Numbered from the stretch's first letter, positions 22,454 to 31,169 are shown. The stretch: DNA of 64,000 bases from Nocardia aurantiaca (GCF_009708175.1 NZ_WMBB01000002.1:124001-188000), one strand, 5' to 3'. Notes: generated by a model not told the origin, from the letters alone. Numbers and translations: made by a program.

Positions 22454-23092
22454 TCAGTTCACGCCGAGACGGGCGAGCACGTCGGCCTCGATGCCGGAGA
22501 GCTCGTTGGAGATGGAGGCGTGCACGGCGCGGCGGCGCGGCACCGGCATCTGGGCCGCGGTGCGCACCGCCGAGGACAGGCTGTCCAGGCGATCGCGGCT
22601 GGCGGTCACGAACGCCTTGGTCTCGGTGTCGGAGCTCTTGGACTCGATCTGCGACAGCGTCGACTCCACGCCCGCGATGCGCGCCTGTAGCTTCGCGCCC
22701 GGGCCGGCGAACTCGCCCAGTTGATCCAGGCCGATGCCCAGCTGCTGGGCCCGACGGGTGTCGAGTTGCCCGCGCACGAAGGTCGCGCCGCGGTAGGCGA
22801 GCGGCGCCAGCACCGGCACCAGTATCCGAGCCACGCCCAGATACTTGCGGATCGAGGCCGCGCTGAAGGGATCCCGTTCCGCGCGGGCGGCGATCTTCAG
22901 CGCCGCCTTCTCCTCGGCCTGCAGCTTGGCGATTTCCGCCTTGGCGACCTGCTTCTGGGTGCGCGCCTCCGCCCGGTTCTTCTTGCGCTCGTTGCGCGCG
23001 CTCAGCTTGGCCTCCATACCGGCCTTGTGCTTGAGGGCTTTCGCCTCGGCTCGGCGGCTGACCCGCTTCTTGCGCTTGCCGAACAACCCCAT
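22454..23092 (-). CDS. DUF6474 family protein
   Basis: The 212-residue protein has a highly basic, probably coiled-coil N-terminal third (KRKKRVSRRAEAKALKHK, RNERKKNRAEARTQKQ). A weakly hydrophobic stretch follows (VARILVPVLAPLAYRGATFV), then a helical C-terminal domain (ARIAGVESTLSQIESKSSD to NELSGIEADVLARLG). It matches the actinobacterial DUF6474 family. The function is unknown; the basic region could bind nucleic acid or acidic lipids. It is seven bases upstream of the unknown membrane gene and may lead the copper transcription unit. Confidence 0.8.
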   Translation of the reverse strand: MGLFGKRKKRVSRRAEAKALKHKAGMEAKLSARNERKKNRAEARTQKQVAKAEIAKLQAEEKAALKIAARAERDPFSAASIRKYLGVARILVPVLAPLAYRGATFVRGQLDTRRAQQLGIGLDQLGEFAGPGAKLQARIAGVESTLSQIESKSSDTETKAFVTASRDRLDSLSSAVRTAAQMPVPRRRAVHASISNELSGIEADVLARLGVN

Positions 23093-23303
23093 AAATGGCC
23101 TCCGTCATGCTGGTTCGCCATGGCAGCACAGGGCCGGGGGAAATTGCCTGTCCGCCCATGAAACGCAGTGTGCGAATCACCCTAACCGGTGGTGTCACGG
23201 CGCAGCGAGCGCCGTGCGGTTTCGGTGCCACATCGTGGCGCCCCGGAGAGCGAAACAGGACGGCCCGCCGACCCTGTCGGACGTTCGAGCCATACTGACT
23301 GGC

Positions 23304-24953
23304 GTGTATTCGGGCATCGGTGACCATGGCGAGCGGGCCGCGTTCTTGGACGCGCGCGCTCTTATCGGGTGCCGGCACCGGCTTTTCCTGGACGCCACCC
23401 ATCCGGGCGTGTTGACCGGAGTCGCCGAGGACGCCGGCGTGCAACAGCGACGAGAAGCGGCCGCCGCGCATCGATCTCATGTGCGGGACACGCTGGTCGG
23501 CGCCGCCCCGGAGCGCTGGACGGTCATCGATCCGACGCTGCCCGCGCCGCAGCGGGCCGCGGCCACCATGGCCGCCATGGCGGCGGACGCGGAACGGATC
23601 TGGGGCGGACTGCTGCCGCAGGAGCCCGACACCGGCCGGCGCGGCGGCTGCGAAATCCTTTGGCGCGACAGCGATCGCGGCGGATACGTCCCGATCATCG
23701 TGGTGAACCACAAGGTGACCGATCCGCGCCAGCCGGATCCGGCGGACTTCCACCCGACGACCAGCGACCTGTACCAATGGAATCCGCAGCCGGACAAGCA
23801 CGTCCGCACCCGGCCGCAGCCGCGCGACCAGCAGCGCCTCGCGCACCTGTACCGCATGCTGCAGCGCCACGGACTGGCCAGCCCCGCCCTGGTGGGCGGC
23901 GCTATCGGGTACCACTTCGACCGCATCCTGGTCCACGATCTGGGCCTCGTCCTGGACGACTACGACCTCCGCTACGCCGACCGCATCGCGGTGGTGCGCG
24001 GCGAACTCCCCACCGTCCCATCGAAAGTCCCCGAGTGCCGCCAATGCCCGTGGTGGAGCCGGTCTCCCGAGGAGGGCGGCCGCAGCTGTGAGCAGTGGCT
24101 GGCCGAGCGTCGCGACGTGAGCCTGGTGGCCCCGGGCTCACGCGCGGAGGTACTGCGCCGTCACGGCGTCGAGACCATCGATGAACTGGCCGCCTGGAGC
24201 GGCGACGATCCCGACGACTGGCAGTACGAGCCGTTCACCGAGGCCGTGGTCACCGCCCGCGCCTGGGCCACCGGCGCGCCCCTGGTCCGCCGGGTCGACC
24301 GGGTGCGGGTCACCCGCGCCGACATCGAGGTGGACGTGGACCTGGAGAGCTTCCAGGAGCACGGCGCCTACCTGTGGGGCACCCTGCTGGACGGTGTCTA
24401 CCGTCCGTTCGTCACCTGGGATCCGCTGCCCACCGAGGACGAGGGCCGCTCCTTCGCCGAATTCTGGGCCTGGCTCATGAGTGTGCGCGCCGAGGCCGCG
24501 GTCCAGGGCAAATCCTTTGCCGCCTACTGCTATTCGCGCACCGCCGAGGACAAATGGCTGTACGAGTCGGCCCGCCGCTTCGCCGGGCGTCCGGGCATCC
24601 CCACCGAGCGGGAGGTGCAGCAGTTCGTCGACGGCCCGCAGTGGGTGGACATGTTCCAGGCGGTGTCCGAGCAGTTCATCTGCCCGAACGGCAAGGGCCT
24701 CAAGAAGATCGCGCCGGTCGCGGGTTTCCACTGGCGTGACGCCGAGGCCGGGGGAGAGGCGTCCATGGGCTGGTACCGCCTGGCCGTCGCGTACGAGGGC
24801 GGCGAGCCGGATCTGTCCCAGCGCACCCGGATTCTCGAATACAACGAGGACGACGTGCAGGCCACGAAGGTGTTGCGGGACTGGATGACGGATCGGGCCG
24901 ACGCCGAGGTTCCGGCGATTGCCGACTTCGTCTGTCGTAATATCGCGTCGTGA
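23304..24953 (+). CDS. TM0106-family RecB-like nuclease
   Basis: The roughly 549-residue protein has a RecB-type nuclease N-terminal half (ARALIGCRHRLFLDA, then VDL/DYDLRYADRIAV-type active-site region). A cysteine motif follows (CRQCPWWSRSPEEGGRSCEQW), and the C-terminal half is RNase H-like (VDVDLESFQEHGAYLWG, YCYSRTAEDKWLYESA, LEYNEDDVQATKVLRDW) as in the TM0106/YprB family. It probably acts in DNA repair or degradation. GTG at 23304 is preferred: a CATACT -10-like box lies 8 bases upstream, which fits a leaderless mRNA, and longer readings run through the divergent promoter region. Its stop overlaps the htpG start. Confidence 0.85.
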   Translation: MYSGIGDHGERAAFLDARALIGCRHRLFLDATHPGVLTGVAEDAGVQQRREAAAAHRSHVRDTLVGAAPERWTVIDPTLPAPQRAAATMAAMAADAERIWGGLLPQEPDTGRRGGCEILWRDSDRGGYVPIIVVNHKVTDPRQPDPADFHPTTSDLYQWNPQPDKHVRTRPQPRDQQRLAHLYRMLQRHGLASPALVGGAIGYHFDRILVHDLGLVLDDYDLRYADRIAVVRGELPTVPSKVPECRQCPWWSRSPEEGGRSCEQWLAERRDVSLVAPGSRAEVLRRHGVETIDELAAWSGDDPDDWQYEPFTEAVVTARAWATGAPLVRRVDRVRVTRADIEVDVDLESFQEHGAYLWGTLLDGVYRPFVTWDPLPTEDEGRSFAEFWAWLMSVRAEAAVQGKSFAAYCYSRTAEDKWLYESARRFAGRPGIPTEREVQQFVDGPQWVDMFQAVSEQFICPNGKGLKKIAPVAGFHWRDAEAGGEASMGWYRLAVAYEGGEPDLSQRTRILEYNEDDVQATKVLRDWMTDRADAEVPAIADFVCRNIAS

Positions 24954-26905
24954 CCGAACACATCGAACACCTGGAGTTTCAGGCCGAGACTCATCAGCTG
25001 CTCGAGCTGATGATCCACTCGGTGTATTCGAACAAGGACACCTTCCTGCGGGAGCTCATCTCCAATGCCTCCGACGCGCTCGACAAGCTGCGCCTGGAGA
25101 CCTTCCGCGACAAGGACCTGCACGCCGACACCTCCGACCTGCACATCGAACTCGCGGTCGATCGTGACGACCGCGTGCTCACCGTCAGAGACAACGGCAT
25201 CGGCATGTCCCGCGCCGAGGTCGTGGACCTGATCGGCACCCTCGCCAAGTCCGGCACCGCCCAGCTGCGCAAGCAGCTGCTGGAGGCCAAGGCCGGTGAC
25301 CAGCAGGCCGAGGAGCTGATCGGCCAGTTCGGCATCGGCTTCTACTCGACCTTCATGGTGGCCGACAAGGTCACCCTGACCACCCGCAAGGCGGGCGAGA
25401 ACACCGGCACCCGTTGGGAATCCGAGGCGGGCAGCTCCACCTATTCCATCGAGGAACTGGACGACGTCCCGCAGGGCACCACGGTGTCGCTGCACCTCAA
25501 GCCCGCCGACGAGGACGACCACCTCTTCGACTACACGCAGGAGTGGAAGCTCCGCGAAATCATCAAGAAGTACTCGGATTTCATCGCCTGGCCCATCCGT
25601 ATGGACGTCGAGCGCACCGTTCTGGAGGGCGAGGGCGAGGACAAGACCGAGAAGACCCTGGTCGAGACGCAGACCCTGAACTCCCAGAAGGCGCTGTGGA
25701 CCCGCCCGCGCGGCGAGGTCTCCGACGAGGAGTACACGGAGTTCTACAAGCACATCGCGCACGCCTGGGACGATCCGCTCGAGATCATTCCCCTGAAGGC
25801 CGAGGGCACCTTCGAGTACCAAGCGCTGTTGTTCATTCCCTCGCACGCGCCGTTCGACCTGTTCACCCGTGAGCACAAGCGCGGTGTCCAGCTGTACGTG
25901 CGCCGGGTGTTCATCATGGACAACTGCGAAGAGCTGATGCCGGAGTATCTGCGCTTCGTGAAGGGCGTGGTGGACGCGCAGGACCTGTCGCTCAATGTGT
26001 CCCGCGAGATCCTGCAGCAGGATCGGCAGATCCAGATGATCCGCAAGCGCCTGGTGAAGAAGGTGCTGTCGACGGTCAAGGACTTGAAGAACGCCGAGGA
26101 TCAGACCAAATACCAGCAGTTCTGGCGCGAGTTCGGCCGGGTGCTCAAGGAGGGTCTGCTCTCCGACCACGACAACCGCCAATCCATCCTGGGCGTCTCG
26201 TCGTTCGCGTCCACGCATTCGGACTCCGAACTGACCTCGCTGTCCGCGTACGTCGAGCGCATGCCGGAGACCCAGTCGGCCATCTACTACATGACCGGCG
26301 AGACCCGGCAGCAGATCGAGAACTCCCCGCATATGGAGGCGTTCCGGGCCAAGGGCCTCGAGGTGCTGGTGCTGACGGACCCGGTCGACGAGATGTGGGT
26401 CGGCACGGTCACCGAGTTCGAGGGCAAGCCCATCGTCTCCATCGCCAAGGGCGAGGTCGACCTGGAGACCGAGGACGAGAAGAAGGCCTCCGAGCAGTTG
26501 CGCGAGCAGCAGGAGAAGGACTTCGCCGACCTGCTCGGCTGGCTGCGGCAGACGCTCGACGCCGAGGTGAAGGAGGTGCGCCTGACGGCCCGCCTCACCA
26601 CCTCCCCGGCCTGCATCGTGGGTGACGTGTTCGACTTCACTCCGATGCTCGAGCGCATGTACCGCGCCTCCGGCCAGGAATTGCCGCACAGCAAGCGCAT
26701 CCTCGAACTCAACCCGGCGCATCCGCTGGTCACCGGTCTTCGCGACGCGTACGCGAAGGTGTCCGGCGATGCCGAGAAGCCGCACGAACTCACCGAGACC
26801 GCCGAATTGCTCTACGGCACCGCGGTTCTCGCCGAGGGCGGCGAACTGAAGGATCCGGCGCAGTTCGCCCGCATCTTGTCGGACCGCCTCACACGCAGCC
26901 TCTGA
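24950..26905 (+). CDS. htpG: Molecular chaperone HtpG (Hsp90)
   Basis: The 651-residue Hsp90 is an ATP-dependent cytoplasmic chaperone. The GHKL ATPase motifs are intact: NASDALDKLR, DNGIGMSRAEV, GQFGIGFYSTFMV. The middle domain (NVSREILQQ) and the C-terminal dimerisation domain follow at normal length. The start GTG overlaps the previous stop in GTGA, giving translational coupling to the RecB-like nuclease, which is an unusual partner for a chaperone. Confidence 0.96.
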   Translation: MTEHIEHLEFQAETHQLLELMIHSVYSNKDTFLRELISNASDALDKLRLETFRDKDLHADTSDLHIELAVDRDDRVLTVRDNGIGMSRAEVVDLIGTLAKSGTAQLRKQLLEAKAGDQQAEELIGQFGIGFYSTFMVADKVTLTTRKAGENTGTRWESEAGSSTYSIEELDDVPQGTTVSLHLKPADEDDHLFDYTQEWKLREIIKKYSDFIAWPIRMDVERTVLEGEGEDKTEKTLVETQTLNSQKALWTRPRGEVSDEEYTEFYKHIAHAWDDPLEIIPLKAEGTFEYQALLFIPSHAPFDLFTREHKRGVQLYVRRVFIMDNCEELMPEYLRFVKGVVDAQDLSLNVSREILQQDRQIQMIRKRLVKKVLSTVKDLKNAEDQTKYQQFWREFGRVLKEGLLSDHDNRQSILGVSSFASTHSDSELTSLSAYVERMPETQSAIYYMTGETRQQIENSPHMEAFRAKGLEVLVLTDPVDEMWVGTVTEFEGKPIVSIAKGEVDLETEDEKKASEQLREQQEKDFADLLGWLRQTLDAEVKEVRLTARLTTSPACIVGDVFDFTPMLERMYRASGQELPHSKRILELNPAHPLVTGLRDAYAKVSGDAEKPHELTETAELLYGTAVLAEGGELKDPAQFARILSDRLTRSL

Positions 26906-26920
26906 CGGTCGCGCTCGCAT

Positions 26921-26951
26921 CGGGCTCCTGCGGTGTTTCCGCAGGAGCCCG
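26921..26951 (+). terminator. Hairpin terminator after htpG
   Basis: A perfect 13-bp GC stem (26921-26933 with 26939-26951) with loop TGTTT lies 15 bases after the htpG stop. It has no T-run, as is common in actinobacteria. Confidence 0.75.
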
Positions 26952-27220
26952 ACCTATAGCAAGCGGGAATTGGTCATGCCTGATTCGTCCTTGATGTGAC
27001 GGTCCACATCTCCTGGCGATTTCGGGAACTCGGCGCGAGCGCGTACGTTGTACGTCTTGGTCGTAAGTTTTTCGTGTTCGTGTTCAACATGCTCGCGCGG
27101 AACAGTGTGCGGGCGTCGCTTCACCTTGCCAGGCAAGTTGCAAGCCGCCTTCTGATCGACCCCCGGGTGCCGCGGCCGCGGCACCCACGCACCAAAGAAA
27201 CACCTCGTCAGGAGAAGGTA
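26952..27220 (+). promoter_or_regulatory. Long leader region of the cold-shock gene
   Basis: There is no convincing gene between htpG and the cold-shock gene. The stretch has AT-richer segments (TACGTTGTACGTC near 27040, and TAAGTTTTTCG) that could hold the promoter. Two hairpins lie near the end: CTTGCC-A-GGCAAG (27125-27137) and a perfect 9-bp stem closing GGCC (27165-27186). GGAGAAGG then precedes the ATG. Long structured leaders are typical of cold-shock genes. Confidence 0.5.
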
Positions 27221-27421
27221 ATGGTTCAGGGCACCGTCAAGTGGTTCAACGCGGAGAAGGGCTACGGCTTCATCGCCCGCGAAGACGGCCCCGACGTTTT
27301 CGTCCACTACTCGGAGATCGAGGGCAACGGCTACCGCCAGCTCGAAGAGGGCCAGGCGGTCTCCTTCGAGATCACCGAGGGCAAGAAGGGCCCCCAGGCT
27401 GCGGCTGTCCGCCCGAACTGA
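27221..27421 (+). CDS. Cold-shock protein (CspA family)
   Basis: The 66-residue OB-fold protein binds single-stranded RNA and DNA as an RNA chaperone. Both RNA-binding motifs are present ([11 protein letters not shown] and DVFVHYSEI) and the length is standard. GGAGAAGG lies just upstream of the ATG. The longer open frame upstream (from 26996) is leader, since the conserved protein begins [10 protein letters not shown]. Confidence 0.96.
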   Translation: MVQGTVKWFNAEKGYGFIAREDGPDVFVHYSEIEGNGYRQLEEGQAVSFEITEGKKGPQAAAVRPN

Positions 27422-27563
27422 CCCGCCTCCCCGCGCGGCGCACAGCTGAGTGCCGTCGACGGCCGAGCACGCGTGCCGGCGTTGGGCCGAACCGGTCTCG
27501 GGGTCCCCGGGGAGTCACCCGGATCCTCACGAGATCAGTTGTCGCGATAGGGATAACGAAACA

Positions 27564-27599
27564 GCAAGGCCCCGTATCGAATTCGGTACGGGGCCTTGC
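27564..27599. terminator. Bidirectional terminator between cold-shock gene and SDR gene
   Basis: A perfect 13-bp stem (27564-27576 with 27587-27599) is extended by T-G and C-G pairs. It lies between convergent genes and could terminate both transcripts. No T-run is seen. Confidence 0.75.
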
Positions 27600-27611
27600 C
27601 CGTTCACATGA

Positions 27612-28379
27612 TCAGCGCGGAGCCATGCGGAGGGCGCCGTCCATGCGGATGGTCTCGCCGTTGAGGTAGTCGTGCTCGGTGATGTACTGCGCGAGCTGCG
27701 CGTACTCGTCCGGGCGGCCCAGGCGGGACGGGAACGGCACACCGGCCTCGAGGCCCTTGCGGTACTCCTCGGTGACGCCGGCCAGCATCGGGGTGTCGAT
27801 GATGCCGGGGGCGATGGTGTTCACGCGAATGCCGAACTGCGCCAGGTCACGCGCGGCCGGAACGGTCATGCCGGCGACGCCGCCCTTGGAGGCGGAGTAG
27901 GCGATCTGCCCGATCTGGCCCTCGAAGGCCGCGACCGAGGCGGTGTTGATGATGACGCCGCGCTGGCCGTACTCGTCGACCGGATCGGTCTTGGCGATGG
28001 CGTCGGCGGCCAGGCGCATGACATTGAAGGAGCCGAGCAGGTTCACGGTGATCACCGTGCGGAACAGCTCCAGGTCGTGCGGTCCGTTCTTGGACAGGAT
28101 GCGTCCTGCCCAACCCACACCGGCGCAGTTGACGACAATGCGCAGCGGCACACCGGATTCCACGACCTTGGCGACCGCGGCGGCCACCTCGTCACCGCTG
28201 GTGACGTCGGTCGGGATCAGGGTGACATTGGCGGGGACGCTGTCGCCCGCGCGCTCGATGGACTGAGCCAGATCCAGGCCGAAAACGGTCGCACCCGCGT
28301 CGGCGAAACGCTTGGCGGTAGCCGCGCCCAGCCCGGACGCACCTCCGGTGACAATGGCGGCGGAGCCCGAAATCTCCAC
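27612..28379 (-). CDS. Short-chain dehydrogenase (3-hydroxyacyl-CoA dehydrogenase-like)
   Basis: The 255-residue SDR has the NAD-binding motif TGGASGLGAATA, the NCAGVG motif, the catalytic Ser in NTASVAAFEG and Tyr-x-x-x-Lys in AYSASKGG. The insert and C terminus (APGIIDTPMLAGVTEEYRKGLEAGVPFPSRLGRPDEYAQL) fit type II 3-hydroxyacyl-CoA dehydrogenases (HSD17B10-like) used in fatty-acid or branched-chain amino-acid breakdown. The substrate remains inferred. It is divergent from a second, more distant SDR, with a palindromic repeat between them. Confidence 0.9.
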   Translation of the reverse strand: MEISGSAAIVTGGASGLGAATAKRFADAGATVFGLDLAQSIERAGDSVPANVTLIPTDVTSGDEVAAAVAKVVESGVPLRIVVNCAGVGWAGRILSKNGPHDLELFRTVITVNLLGSFNVMRLAADAIAKTDPVDEYGQRGVIINTASVAAFEGQIGQIAYSASKGGVAGMTVPAARDLAQFGIRVNTIAPGIIDTPMLAGVTEEYRKGLEAGVPFPSRLGRPDEYAQLAQYITEHDYLNGETIRMDGALRMAPR

Positions 28380-28491
28380 GGTGAATGGTCCTCTCGACGG
28401 TGGACGGCCCTCTCACTGGCCATCCGTCAATAGGCACGATATCGGGCACCCCGAACCAGCCTGAGAGGGGCCATAGTTTGACGAACTCGAC

Positions 28492-28650
28492 GGTTCGCGG
28501 CCGAGGGTGGGGAGGTGGATCTCGATTCTGGACTGCGCTCCGCCTCTTCGCGCGTGGAGCGGGGAGCGGAGCGGAGGAGGCCAAGAATCGAGACCGCGGC
28601 TTCATGGACGTGGCCGCGAAATCCGCCCGGAGTGAAGCGGAGGGCAAGTA
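28492..28650 (+). repeat. Palindromic intergenic repeat, copy 1
   Basis: The outer arms are TTCGCGGCC (28494-28502) and GGCCGCGAA (28612-28620). The inner arms are ATCTCGATTCT (28519-28529) and AGAATCGAGA (28584-28593). They are followed by the tail GCCCGGAGTGAAGCGGAGGG. The same architecture is found at 36357-36480 and, inverted, at 47747-47840. It fills most of the gap between the two divergent SDR genes (28380-28708); the remainder would hold both promoters. The tail lies 58 bases from the start of the downstream gene. Confidence 0.8.
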
Positions 28651-28708
28651 GACAGAGCTCGCAAGATTTGCGAACACAGATGTTCGTATAAGTGGTACTT
28701 TCGCAGTC

Positions 28709-29617
28709 ATGAACACCTGCACGGCCCGTCCTCGCCGTGGTTTCCGCCGGCCGACCCCGCGAGTGGCCGGCAAACGCATCCTGATCACCGGCGCGGCCCG
28801 TGGCATCGGGGCCGTCCTGGCCCGCCAGCTGCACGCGCACGGCGCGCACGTGGCCCTGCTCGGCATCGAGGAGTCGCTGCTGGCCCAGGTCGCGGCCGAC
28901 TGCGGTGACGCACCCTGGCGCTATTGCGATATCGGCGATCCGGACCAGGTCGAGCGGGTGGTCAACTCCCTCACCGCCGAACTGGGCGGGCTCGACGCGG
29001 TGGTGTGCAATGCCGGCATCGCCCGGCAGCTGTCCCTGCTCGGCGGCGACGTGACCGTGCTCGAGGAGACCCTCACCGTCAATGTGCTCGGCGTCTACTA
29101 CACGCTGCGCGCCGCCGGACCCCACCTCGCACACCGCGACGGCTACGTCCTGCTCATCTCCTCGCTGGCCGCCGCGATCCACCTACCCCTGGCCGGTGCC
29201 TACAGCGCCTCCAAGGCCGCGGTCGAGGCGCTCGGCGACACCCTGCGCATCGAATTGCGCCACACCGGAGCCAGGGTCGGCATGGCCTACTTCGCCGAAC
29301 TCGACACCGAGATGACCAGCCGCGGCTTCGGCACCGAGGCTGCCCGCAGCATTCTGGGCCGCTCCACCGTCTCCGGCGTGGCCCCGCTGGGCCCGGCCAT
29401 CGACGCCTGCGAACGCGCCCTGGCCCGCCGCTCCCGCCGCATCGTCTCGCCCTACTGGGTGAGCATGGTGCTGTGGTGCCGACCGCTGGCCCAGCGCCTG
29501 GTCGACTACTCGCTACGCGAGGGCGTGGCCGGCGGACTCGAGATCGCCCGAACCGAACCCACGGGCTTCACCACCGAGCAGCCGGCCCGCCCCCGCAGAA
29601 TGAGAAAGCTCGTCTGA
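28709..29617 (+). CDS. Short-chain dehydrogenase/reductase
   Basis: The 302-residue SDR has the nucleotide-binding motif TGAARGIGAVLA, CNAGIA, the catalytic Ser in LLISSLAAAI and Tyr-x-x-x-Lys in AYSASKAAVEAL. A C-terminal extension with a hydrophobic patch (PYWVSMVLWCRPLAQRLVDY) suggests membrane association, as seen in many mycobacterial lipid-modifying SDRs. The N terminus is Arg/Pro-rich before the fold. It is followed after 29 bases by a TetR-family regulator, which may control this gene. Confidence 0.88.
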   Translation: MNTCTARPRRGFRRPTPRVAGKRILITGAARGIGAVLARQLHAHGAHVALLGIEESLLAQVAADCGDAPWRYCDIGDPDQVERVVNSLTAELGGLDAVVCNAGIARQLSLLGGDVTVLEETLTVNVLGVYYTLRAAGPHLAHRDGYVLLISSLAAAIHLPLAGAYSASKAAVEALGDTLRIELRHTGARVGMAYFAELDTEMTSRGFGTEAARSILGRSTVSGVAPLGPAIDACERALARRSRRIVSPYWVSMVLWCRPLAQRLVDYSLREGVAGGLEIARTEPTGFTTEQPARPRRMRKLV

Positions 29618-29646
29618 ATCGCTCGATGCCCAACGGAGTCCCACAC

Positions 29647-30291
29647 ATGCCCGAATCGGCAACCCGCCAACTGCCCCGCGGCCGCCACGGCCTGCCCCGT
29701 GAGACCGTGGTCGCCGACCAGCGCGACCGCATCCTGCTCGCCATGGCCGAGGCGATGGCCGAGAACGGTTATGTCGGAACCCCGGTGGCCGCGGTCATCA
29801 AACGGGCAGGCGTCTCCCGCGAGACCTTCTACGAGCAATTCCGTTCCAAGGAGGACTGTTTCGAGGCGGCCTACGAGCGCGCCGCGGAACTCATGCTCAC
29901 CGGCATCCTGACCGCCACCGGCGCCGAGTTCGACGGTGAGACCCGCACCGAGCGCATCGAACGCGTCCTCGGCGCGTACCTGGAGGCGCTCGCGGGCCAA
30001 CCCGCTTACGCCCGTTTGTTTCTCGTCGAGGTGTACGCCGTCGGGCCGGAGGCCATCGCGCGGCGCACTCAGCTCCAGGAGACCTTCGTGGCCATGGTCG
30101 CCGATGTGCTCGGCGCGGAGACCGAGGAGCAGCGCTTCGCCTGCCAGACCCTGGTCGCGGCCTCGAGCGCCATGGTCACCGCGCGTATCGCGGTGAACGA
30201 CCTGGACGGTCTGCGCGAGCTGCGGGAGCCGCTACTGGACCTCGTGCGGCGCGGCGGGGACCTGTTCGGCAATACCGTGCTCCACGACTGA
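29647..30291 (+). CDS. TetR family transcriptional regulator
   Basis: The 214-residue repressor-type regulator has a helix-turn-helix in the first third: DRILLAMAEAMAENGYVGTPVAAVIKRAGVSRETFYEQF, which has the TetR pattern including the conserved Tyr-x-x-Phe end. The ligand domain that follows is variable. ATG at 29647 follows GGAG at 8 bases; ATG at 29626 has no ribosome site. It is downstream of an SDR gene and probably regulates it and itself. Its last 60 bases overlap the end of the convergent GDT1-type transporter gene. Confidence 0.88.
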   Translation: MPESATRQLPRGRHGLPRETVVADQRDRILLAMAEAMAENGYVGTPVAAVIKRAGVSRETFYEQFRSKEDCFEAAYERAAELMLTGILTATGAEFDGETRTERIERVLGAYLEALAGQPAYARLFLVEVYAVGPEAIARRTQLQETFVAMVADVLGAETEEQRFACQTLVAASSAMVTARIAVNDLDGLRELREPLLDLVRRGGDLFGNTVLHD

Positions 30292-30975
30292 CGGCGCCGG
30301 GGTGACCGCGCGGCGGCGCACCAGCAGCAGCACGATGCCCGCGAGCGCCGGCAGGGCCAGTGACAAGAACGCGGCGCCCGGGGTGCCCAGGCCGCGGGCG
30401 AAGGCCTCCAGCAGGGTCAGCGCACCGAAGTAGAGGAACAGCAGGCCCGAGCAGACGGCCACGGACCGCTCCGGAATGTGCTTGCCTATGGTCACGCCGA
30501 TCAGGATGGCCAGCCCGCCCGCGGCCACCATGCCCGCGACCGACCCGATCCACACCGCGAGCCAGCCGTTCTTGGTGGCCAGCGCCAGGGTGGCGAACAT
30601 GGTGCGGTCACCGAGCTCGGCCAGCAGGAAGGCCGACAGCACCACCAGGAACGCGGACCGTGACCTCGGCTGCGGCGCGACCTCTTCCACTTCGCCGGGC
30701 GAATTCGACGGCAAGGTCTCGCGCAGGGTCCACAGGCCGACGGCGATGAGAGTGGCAGCGGCACACAGGGAAATGACTCCGGTGGGCAGCGCCGCGCCCA
30801 GGAAGTGGCCGACGCCGACGGCGATCAGGTTCACCAGCACGCTGGCGGCGGTGATGGCGGACAGCACCACCCACCAGTGGTAGCGCAGCGCGAATGTCAG
30901 GGCCATGAGTTGCGATTTATCGCCCAGTTCGGCGAGGAACAGCACGCCGAAACTCAGCAATATCGTGGCGATCAT
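30232..30975 (-). CDS. TMEM165/GDT1 family manganese (calcium) exporter
   Basis: The 247-residue membrane protein has two copies of the family signature, ELGDKSQ in the first helix pair and ELGDRTM in the second, about 115 residues apart, giving two homologous halves of three helices each. The family moves Mn2+ or Ca2+ out of the cytoplasm, probably against H+. The start ATG at 30975 has GGGAG 9 bases upstream. Control is visible: a yybP-ykoY Mn riboswitch and its promoter lie directly upstream. The 3' end overlaps the convergent tetR gene by 60 bases, leaving no room for a separate terminator. Confidence 0.92.
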   Translation of the reverse strand: MIATILLSFGVLFLAELGDKSQLMALTFALRYHWWVVLSAITAASVLVNLIAVGVGHFLGAALPTGVISLCAAATLIAVGLWTLRETLPSNSPGEVEEVAPQPRSRSAFLVVLSAFLLAELGDRTMFATLALATKNGWLAVWIGSVAGMVAAGGLAILIGVTIGKHIPERSVAVCSGLLFLYFGALTLLEAFARGLGTPGAAFLSLALPALAGIVLLLVRRRAVTPAPSVVEHGIAEQVPAAPHEVQ

Positions 30976-31165
30976 GAAGGTCAGCTCCCAGGTCTCCGGC
31001 CTGTCGGCTGAATGCGGGGGCGCTTCAGCCGACACCGCACCGGTCAATCGGTTTGGTTCTTGTCGGCCGAAGGTCTCGCCCACCGGAGGATTCCGGTTCA
31101 CGCGCCGGATCCGGGACGGATCAGTATGTCGACGGCGTGATTGGGGGCTACTCCCCTTCGCTCGC
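30976..31165 (-). promoter_or_regulatory. yybP-ykoY manganese riboswitch with RBS-sequestering platform
   Basis: Read on the minus strand, the leader has the conserved aptamer elements in order: CGAAGGGGAGTAGCC (from 31160), GTCGACATACTGATCC (31133-31118) and GGGCGAGACCTTCGG (31081-31067). CGAAGG pairs with CCTTCG to close P1. Downstream, TGTCGGCTGAA (31034-31024) can pair either with TTCAGCCGACA (31012-31002, 11 bp) or with the P1 strand TTCGGCCGACA (31071-31061, 10 bp plus one G-U). If the first partner is freed, TCAGC/CAGG can pair with CCTG/GCTGA across the GGGAG ribosome site (30989-30985). This predicts that Mn2+ turns translation on. Aptamer identity is from the known consensus; the switching is inferred. 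Confidence 0.9.
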
Positions 31166-31169
31166 GGCC

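Noticed and set aside
22845..23303. N-terminal extension of the RecB-like nuclease
   Set aside because: The extension overlaps the divergent DUF6474 gene and the promoter region, and has no similarity to the nuclease family; the GTG at 23304 is better placed.
26996..27220. 75-residue in-frame extension of the cold-shock protein
   Set aside because: The family begins at [10 protein letters not shown], a good ribosome site precedes that ATG, and the upstream part forms hairpins typical of a leader.
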